This document shows positions 6,353 to 9,669 of a stretch of 9,669 bases of DNA, piece by piece. Origin of the DNA: DASWIV01 sp036397475 (GTDB lineage: Bacteria > JAJVIF01 > JAPKYR01); NCBI GenBank assembly GCA_036397475.1, contig DASWIV010000344.1, forward strand, positions 1 to 9,669. Direction: 5' to 3'. The notes under the pieces were generated by a model, which searched no databases, was not told the DNA's origin, and saw only the letters and a program-made list of their open reading frames with translations. Within the stretch, counting starts at the first letter, position 1, and each line of letters opens with the position of its first letter. Position numbers and translations under genes: made by a program.

Positions 6353-6471
6353 GGTTCACTTTTCTTGCCGACAGGATGTCGGTGGCCCGGCCGGCGAGAC
6401 GCCAGCGCTCCGGGTTTTTAGTGTTACGAAGTTATCAGAAAAATGCGTGGATTGGCAACTTTTAGTGAACC
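6353..6471. repeat. interspersed GC-rich repeat with short flanking inverted repeats
   Basis: The core at 6368-6412 holds two small hairpins, CCGACA/TGTCGG with a 3-base loop (6368-6382) and GGCG/CGCC with a 3-base loop (6393-6403), then GCGCTCC. Read on the minus strand it translates to SAGVSPAGPP, which I recognise from memory as a recurrent phantom peptide from short intergenic repeats in many uncultured bacterial genomes. The core is flanked by GGTTCACT (6353-6360) and AGTGAACC (6464-6471), an 8-bp inverted repeat that could mark the element's ends or be chance. The local composition differs sharply from the AT-rich flanks. It is not a gene. Confidence 0.6.
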
Positions 6472-6527
6472 CTTTTTGATTGTTAAATCTCTTATAGAGT
6501 GGAAACCTCCTCACGATGTGGGAAAGA

Positions 6528-6559
6528 TGGAACGGACAGAAGGCTACCTGTCCGTTCCA
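6528..6559 (-). terminator. strong hairpin terminating rseP
   Basis: TGGAACGGACAG and CTGTCCGTTCCA form a perfect 12-bp stem with an 8-base loop. It begins 25 bases after the rseP stop codon. The minus-strand flank is TCTTTCCC, a weak T-tract, and the plus-strand flank is CTGTTTTA. The stem's strength makes it the most convincing transcript end in the window. Confidence 0.75.
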
Positions 6560-6584
6560 CTGTTTTAGGCAGTATTGGAGCGTA

Positions 6585-8468
6585 TCAGGAGCCAAACAAA
6601 ATTCGAACTATATCGTGGTAAGTGATGAATAAGGCGAAGAGGATGAGCAGTGCGAATCCACCGATGTGTATCAGATTTTCAATTTTCACGGTCACAACAG
6701 GCCGTCGGAAAATTCCCTCCAGCGCCATAAAAACTATACGTCCGCCGTCGAGTGCGGGGAACGGCAGCAGGTTGAAAATAGCGAGGTTAATGCTCAGGAG
6801 GACCATAATGTCGATAATTTCAACCAGTCCATTCGACGCTGCCTGGAAAGTGATGGTCGCAATACCGACCGGTCCCGCCAATTCATTCACTGACGCCTGC
6901 CCGGAGACCAATTTTGTGATCGTGTCGACAATCAGGACCATGATACCCCATGATTTGATGCTGCCAGCGTAGAAACTTTCAGCCGGATTAGGCCTGAAGT
7001 ACCGGGTTTTGAAATGCAGTCCGGTAAGGAACTGGCGGGCAGCCTCTGGATTTGCATACGATGGAATTGAAATGTCCACGACTTTCTGTGTTGTTCCAGC
7101 CATCGCGACAATTGTCACGTCGTTGCCCATATTTTTGCTCAGGTTGACGAAGGCAACAATCCCGTTTCCCGTGTCCTCGCCGTTTACGCTAACTATTGTG
7201 TCCCCTGAACGAAGTCCGGCTGCATAAAGCGGGTGATTCACCGGTAGTTTGATCAGGGTCGAGTACGAAGCGTCGTCCATGTACACCTGGATCCGTGATA
7301 ATCCACGGTCCGGTTGGAGAATGATATTTCTCAGGACGCCGGAGCGATCGTATGTGACATGAAGTGGCTGAATATCGGCAAGCGGTGTCATGGAGCTGAC
7401 GTATTCCCATGTAGACCGGGAACTGTCCACTATAATATCGCCGGGAGCGAGACCGCTATCGTCAGCGATACCATCAGGCACGACATTGGTGACAGTCATC
7501 TGATCGTCGAGGAAGAACCCATAGCGCGAATAATATTCATGGTTCAGCTCATTCTCGAAATAAGGCATTTCGAGAGAAGTGGTGCCATAGTCGCGGTATA
7601 TTTGGAGATCAACGATGCCGCTGCCGCTATCGATGTCGAGCTTTGAAGATGGGAATAGCAAGCCATCGACGTCAACGATGATATCTCCCGGATGTAATCC
7701 TGATCTTTCCGCAGGGGAACCGGGAATTATATATCGCACTGTTCCGTCGGGGAAATATACGAATCCGAGCCTGCAGAAATATGTATCGACCATTCTTATC
7801 GGTTGAGGAATGACCGAAGTATCGAATGTATTATTGTTTCGGATGCCTTTCAGGTAAACCGCCTGATTGGATCCGTGAGCAGAAAGTGCTATTTCACGTT
7901 TCAGGTCGAAGGTCGATGTCAGGCGCACACCGTCCAGGTGAGTGATAATGTCATTTTTGGCGATGCCAGCCTGGTCGGCGGGTCCTCCCGGAATTACCCC
8001 TCCGATCTCGGCAGCGGGGAATCCGATAGTAACGCCCATCAGGAAAATTACCAGGACAGCTATCAGTAAATTGGCGATTGGCCCGGCTATCACGACAAGG
8101 AATCGGCTTAGCAGGGGCTTGTTAATGAACGCCCCGGGATCGTCGGCGGGAGCGGCTGAATAATCCTGAGGTTTCGGGACATCCGAATTGCCATTGCCAT
8201 TATCCTCATCCTCAATGTCCATGCCGTAGATGCGGTTATATCCGCCAAGGGGAATGAGGTTGATGGAATACAGGGTTTCACCTACCTGTTTACCCCAGAG
8301 GCGTTTACCGAATCCAACCGCGAACTCATCGACACGCATGCCGGTCAGCTTGGCCGCGATGAAATGCCCGTACTCGTGGCCGATCACCAGAATGCTAAAA
8401 AGAATAATGACCTGGATAATATTCCAGGCTCCCTGCATGAGTTGTATTATCGTTGCTAGAAAATCCAC
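6585..8468 (-). CDS. rseP: RseP-like site-2 protease (M50) with an expanded PDZ region
   Basis: This is an intramembrane zinc metalloprotease that, in characterised relatives, cuts membrane-bound anti-sigma factors or leftover signal peptides. The zinc-binding HEYGH is at residues 31-35 in the first membrane helix, and the second motif NLLPFPALDGG (566-576, Asp574) lies near the C-terminus. Membrane segments are near 15-38, 121-150, 505-517, 549-570 and 600-617. Between them lie four PDZ-like units, near 153-220, 233-298, 315-388 and 395-470, each with an AG- or SGL-type motif followed by (G/N)D(I/T)I. At 627 residues it is much longer than the roughly 450 of two-PDZ relatives. The start is uncertain: GTG at 8468 and ATG at 8438 both lack a clear Shine-Dalgarno, and the ATG gives the usual 20 residues before HExxH. 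It follows dxr, its normal neighbour. Confidence 0.93.
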   Translation of the reverse strand: MDFLATIIQLMQGAWNIIQVIILFSILVIGHEYGHFIAAKLTGMRVDEFAVGFGKRLWGKQVGETLYSINLIPLGGYNRIYGMDIEDEDNGNGNSDVPKPQDYSAAPADDPGAFINKPLLSRFLVVIAGPIANLLIAVLVIFLMGVTIGFPAAEIGGVIPGGPADQAGIAKNDIITHLDGVRLTSTFDLKREIALSAHGSNQAVYLKGIRNNNTFDTSVIPQPIRMVDTYFCRLGFVYFPDGTVRYIIPGSPAERSGLHPGDIIVDVDGLLFPSSKLDIDSGSGIVDLQIYRDYGTTSLEMPYFENELNHEYYSRYGFFLDDQMTVTNVVPDGIADDSGLAPGDIIVDSSRSTWEYVSSMTPLADIQPLHVTYDRSGVLRNIILQPDRGLSRIQVYMDDASYSTLIKLPVNHPLYAAGLRSGDTIVSVNGEDTGNGIVAFVNLSKNMGNDVTIVAMAGTTQKVVDISIPSYANPEAARQFLTGLHFKTRYFRPNPAESFYAGSIKSWGIMVLIVDTITKLVSGQASVNELAGPVGIATITFQAASNGLVEIIDIMVLLSINLAIFNLLPFPALDGGRIVFMALEGIFRRPVVTVKIENLIHIGGFALLILFALFITYHDIVRILFGS

Positions 8469-8524
8469 TTCGTTACAGAAGACAGTTTAAGGCTGTCAGG
8501 GTTCATTCTTAGAATCGCGTTATT

Positions 8525-8578
8525 TACCTTAAGGTTTAATAATAATATTTAATCGAATTAAATGTAAACCCTGAGGTA
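8525..8578. repeat. nested inverted repeat between dxr and rseP
   Basis: The outer arms are TACCTTAAGGTTTA (8525-8538) and TAAACCCTGAGGTA (8565-8578), which pair over 14 positions with one mismatch and one G-U pair in the minus-strand RNA. Inside is a perfect 7-bp stem, ATTTAAT/ATTAAAT with a 3-base loop (8547-8563). The transcript would form a long, mostly A/U hairpin between the dxr stop and the rseP start. It could be an intercistronic processing or attenuation element, or a regulator site. No T-run follows, so it is not a standard terminator. Confidence 0.6.
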
Positions 8579-8588
8579 TTGCCAGTTC

Positions 8589-8622
8589 CTTAGATACCAT
8601 AGTCAGTGTTTACTTAGATACC
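8589..8622. repeat. 10-base direct repeat at the 3' end of dxr
   Basis: CTTAGATACC occurs at 8589-8598 and again at 8613-8622, with a 24-base period. The second copy is the last coding bases of dxr (minus strand, GGTATCTAAG just before TAA) and the first lies in the downstream spacer. It looks like a small local duplication of the gene's end. Confidence 0.5.
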
Positions 8623-9669
8623 GCCAAATTTTTTACATGTTCCCTCGCGAGGGAATCCGCTTCAAGTATACCATCCACAGATGCAGGGTGCTCGTGACTA
8701 ATTTCAAGCGCAGATCTTACAAGTTCCGCGATATCCGTAAAGGCGATTTTATTTTCAAGGAAAAGTTGCACGGCTTCTTCGTTTGACGCATTGAGGACAG
8801 CGGGGGATGTACCGCCTTTTTCGAGTGCCTGCCGGGCAAGCTGCAGAGCTGGGAATTTTTCGTAATCCGGTTTGAAGAATTCAAATGACCCGATCTCTTC
8901 CAGATCCAGAGGTCTGACATCCGTCGGCATCCGTTCTCCTGAGAGGAGGGCGTACTGGATAGGTACTTCCATGGTGGGATAGCTGAGCTGTGCAAGCATG
9001 CATCCATCGTCGAATTCCACAAATGAATGAATGATACTCGACGGGTGAATGACAACATCGATCTTGTCTGGCGGGAGGTTAAACAGGTAGCAGGCCTCGA
9101 TAATTTCAAGGCCCTTGTTCATCATGGTAGCTGAATCGATAGTGATCTTCGGACCCATTTTCCAGGTTGGATGGTTGAGCGCCTGCTCGAGTGTGATATT
9201 TTTGAATTGTTCCTTGGGAAGCGTCCTGAATGGTCCCCCGGAGCCGGTAAGTATTATCCGGGAAAGGTTTGTATGAGATTTTCCGTCAAGGCACTGGTAG
9301 ATGGCGGAGTGCTCGCTGTCAACCGGAATAATTTTTCCATTTCCGCTGTCCAGGAGGCCGCGAATCAAATCCCCAGCCATAACCAGGCTTTCCTTGTTTG
9401 CGAGCAGAACTTCGCGTCCGGCTTCCAGTGCGGTCAAGGTAGGGAGGAATCCTACAGAACCCACGACACCGTTAAGTATGGAGTCAACGTTATCGATGCT
9501 TGAAATAGCGGTTAATCCATCTGTGCCGTACAGGATCTCAGGTTTCCGTTCGAGGTCAGAAATGAGGTCACTCAACGCCGAAGCTTCGGAAGGTCCGTGG
9601 ACTGAAACAACCAGCGGAGAAAATTCACGAATCTGGCTATCAAGTAGTTGGATATTGTTTCCCACGGCA
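8610..9669 (-). CDS. dxr: 1-deoxy-D-xylulose 5-phosphate reductoisomerase, 5' end outside the window
   Basis: Dxr (IspC) converts DXP to 2-C-methyl-D-erythritol 4-phosphate with NADPH, the first committed step of the MEP isoprenoid pathway, in the cytoplasm. About 352 residues are visible; the N-terminal NADPH-binding GSTGSIG region (roughly 35 residues) is beyond the right edge, so the GTG at 9665 is internal. Visible motifs, numbered from that codon, are NKESLV (90-95), metal ligands Asp116 and Glu118 in PVDSEHSAI, TGSGGPFR (140-147), the flexible loop NHPTWKMG (164-171), and SATMMNKGLE (178-187) with the third metal ligand Glu187. Nothing is missing or odd in the visible part. rseP follows 141 bases downstream, the order seen in many bacteria. 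Confidence 0.96.
   Translation of the reverse strand, partial: AVGNNIQLLDSQIREFSPLVVSVHGPSEASALSDLISDLERKPEILYGTDGLTAISSIDNVDSILNGVVGSVGFLPTLTALEAGREVLLANKESLVMAGDLIRGLLDSGNGKIIPVDSEHSAIYQCLDGKSHTNLSRIILTGSGGPFRTLPKEQFKNITLEQALNHPTWKMGPKITIDSATMMNKGLEIIEACYLFNLPPDKIDVVIHPSSIIHSFVEFDDGCMLAQLSYPTMEVPIQYALLSGERMPTDVRPLDLEEIGSFEFFKPDYEKFPALQLARQALEKGGTSPAVLNASNEEAVQLFLENKIAFTDIAELVRSALEISHEHPASVDGILEADSLAREHVKNLAVSK

Noticed and set aside
6356..6595. A 79-codon open frame on the minus strand after rseP.
   Set aside because: It covers the rseP terminator hairpin and the interspersed repeat (SAGVSPAG phantom peptide), and shows no protein-like features.
1..9669. tRNA or rRNA genes, CRISPR arrays, integrases, transposases or a defence system.
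   Set aside because: I saw no cloverleaf, no regularly spaced repeats and no such protein motifs on either strand.

Overview
The window reads as ordinary chromosomal DNA from a diderm (outer-membrane) bacterium of moderate GC content. I infer this from two short lipoproteins with N-terminal lipid-anchor signals, the dxr-rseP pair of the envelope and isoprenoid neighbourhood, Shine-Dalgarno-led genes with some TTG and GTG starts, and a GC-rich interspersed repeat of a kind seen in many uncultured lineages. The phylum cannot be fixed from this sequence. There is no phage, plasmid, CRISPR or transposase signature.

Left part (about 1-3560). The window opens inside a D-2-hydroxyacid dehydrogenase (+), followed by a double zinc-ribbon membrane protein (+) that ends at a GC-rich hairpin. 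Facing it on the minus strand are two paralogous small lipoproteins, each with its own similar promoter-like site, Shine-Dalgarno and GC-rich 3' hairpin, so the duplicated unit looks like a whole transcription unit. A divergent plus-strand gene encodes a small two-helix membrane protein with a C-terminal cluster of four cysteines.

Right part (about 3560-9669). All genes are on the minus strand, so in transcription order they run from right to left: dxr (5' end cut by the window edge), an RseP-like site-2 protease with an unusually long PDZ region, a metallo-beta-lactamase-fold hydrolase, a gamma-glutamylcyclotransferase-like protein, and imidazolonepropionase (hutI). The last two overlap by 11 bases and are probably co-transcribed. 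dxr and rseP are separated by a large nested inverted repeat. rseP ends at a 12-bp perfect hairpin, and between it and the hydrolase lies the interspersed repeat.

How they fit together: dxr makes MEP for isoprenoids and rseP is its usual neighbour in envelope maintenance. hutI performs the third step of histidine degradation, but no other hut gene is in view. Nothing in the window is a clear new multi-gene system. The best leads are the duplicated lipoprotein unit with a conserved C-terminal Pro/Cys tail, the four-PDZ site-2 protease, and the repeats between genes.
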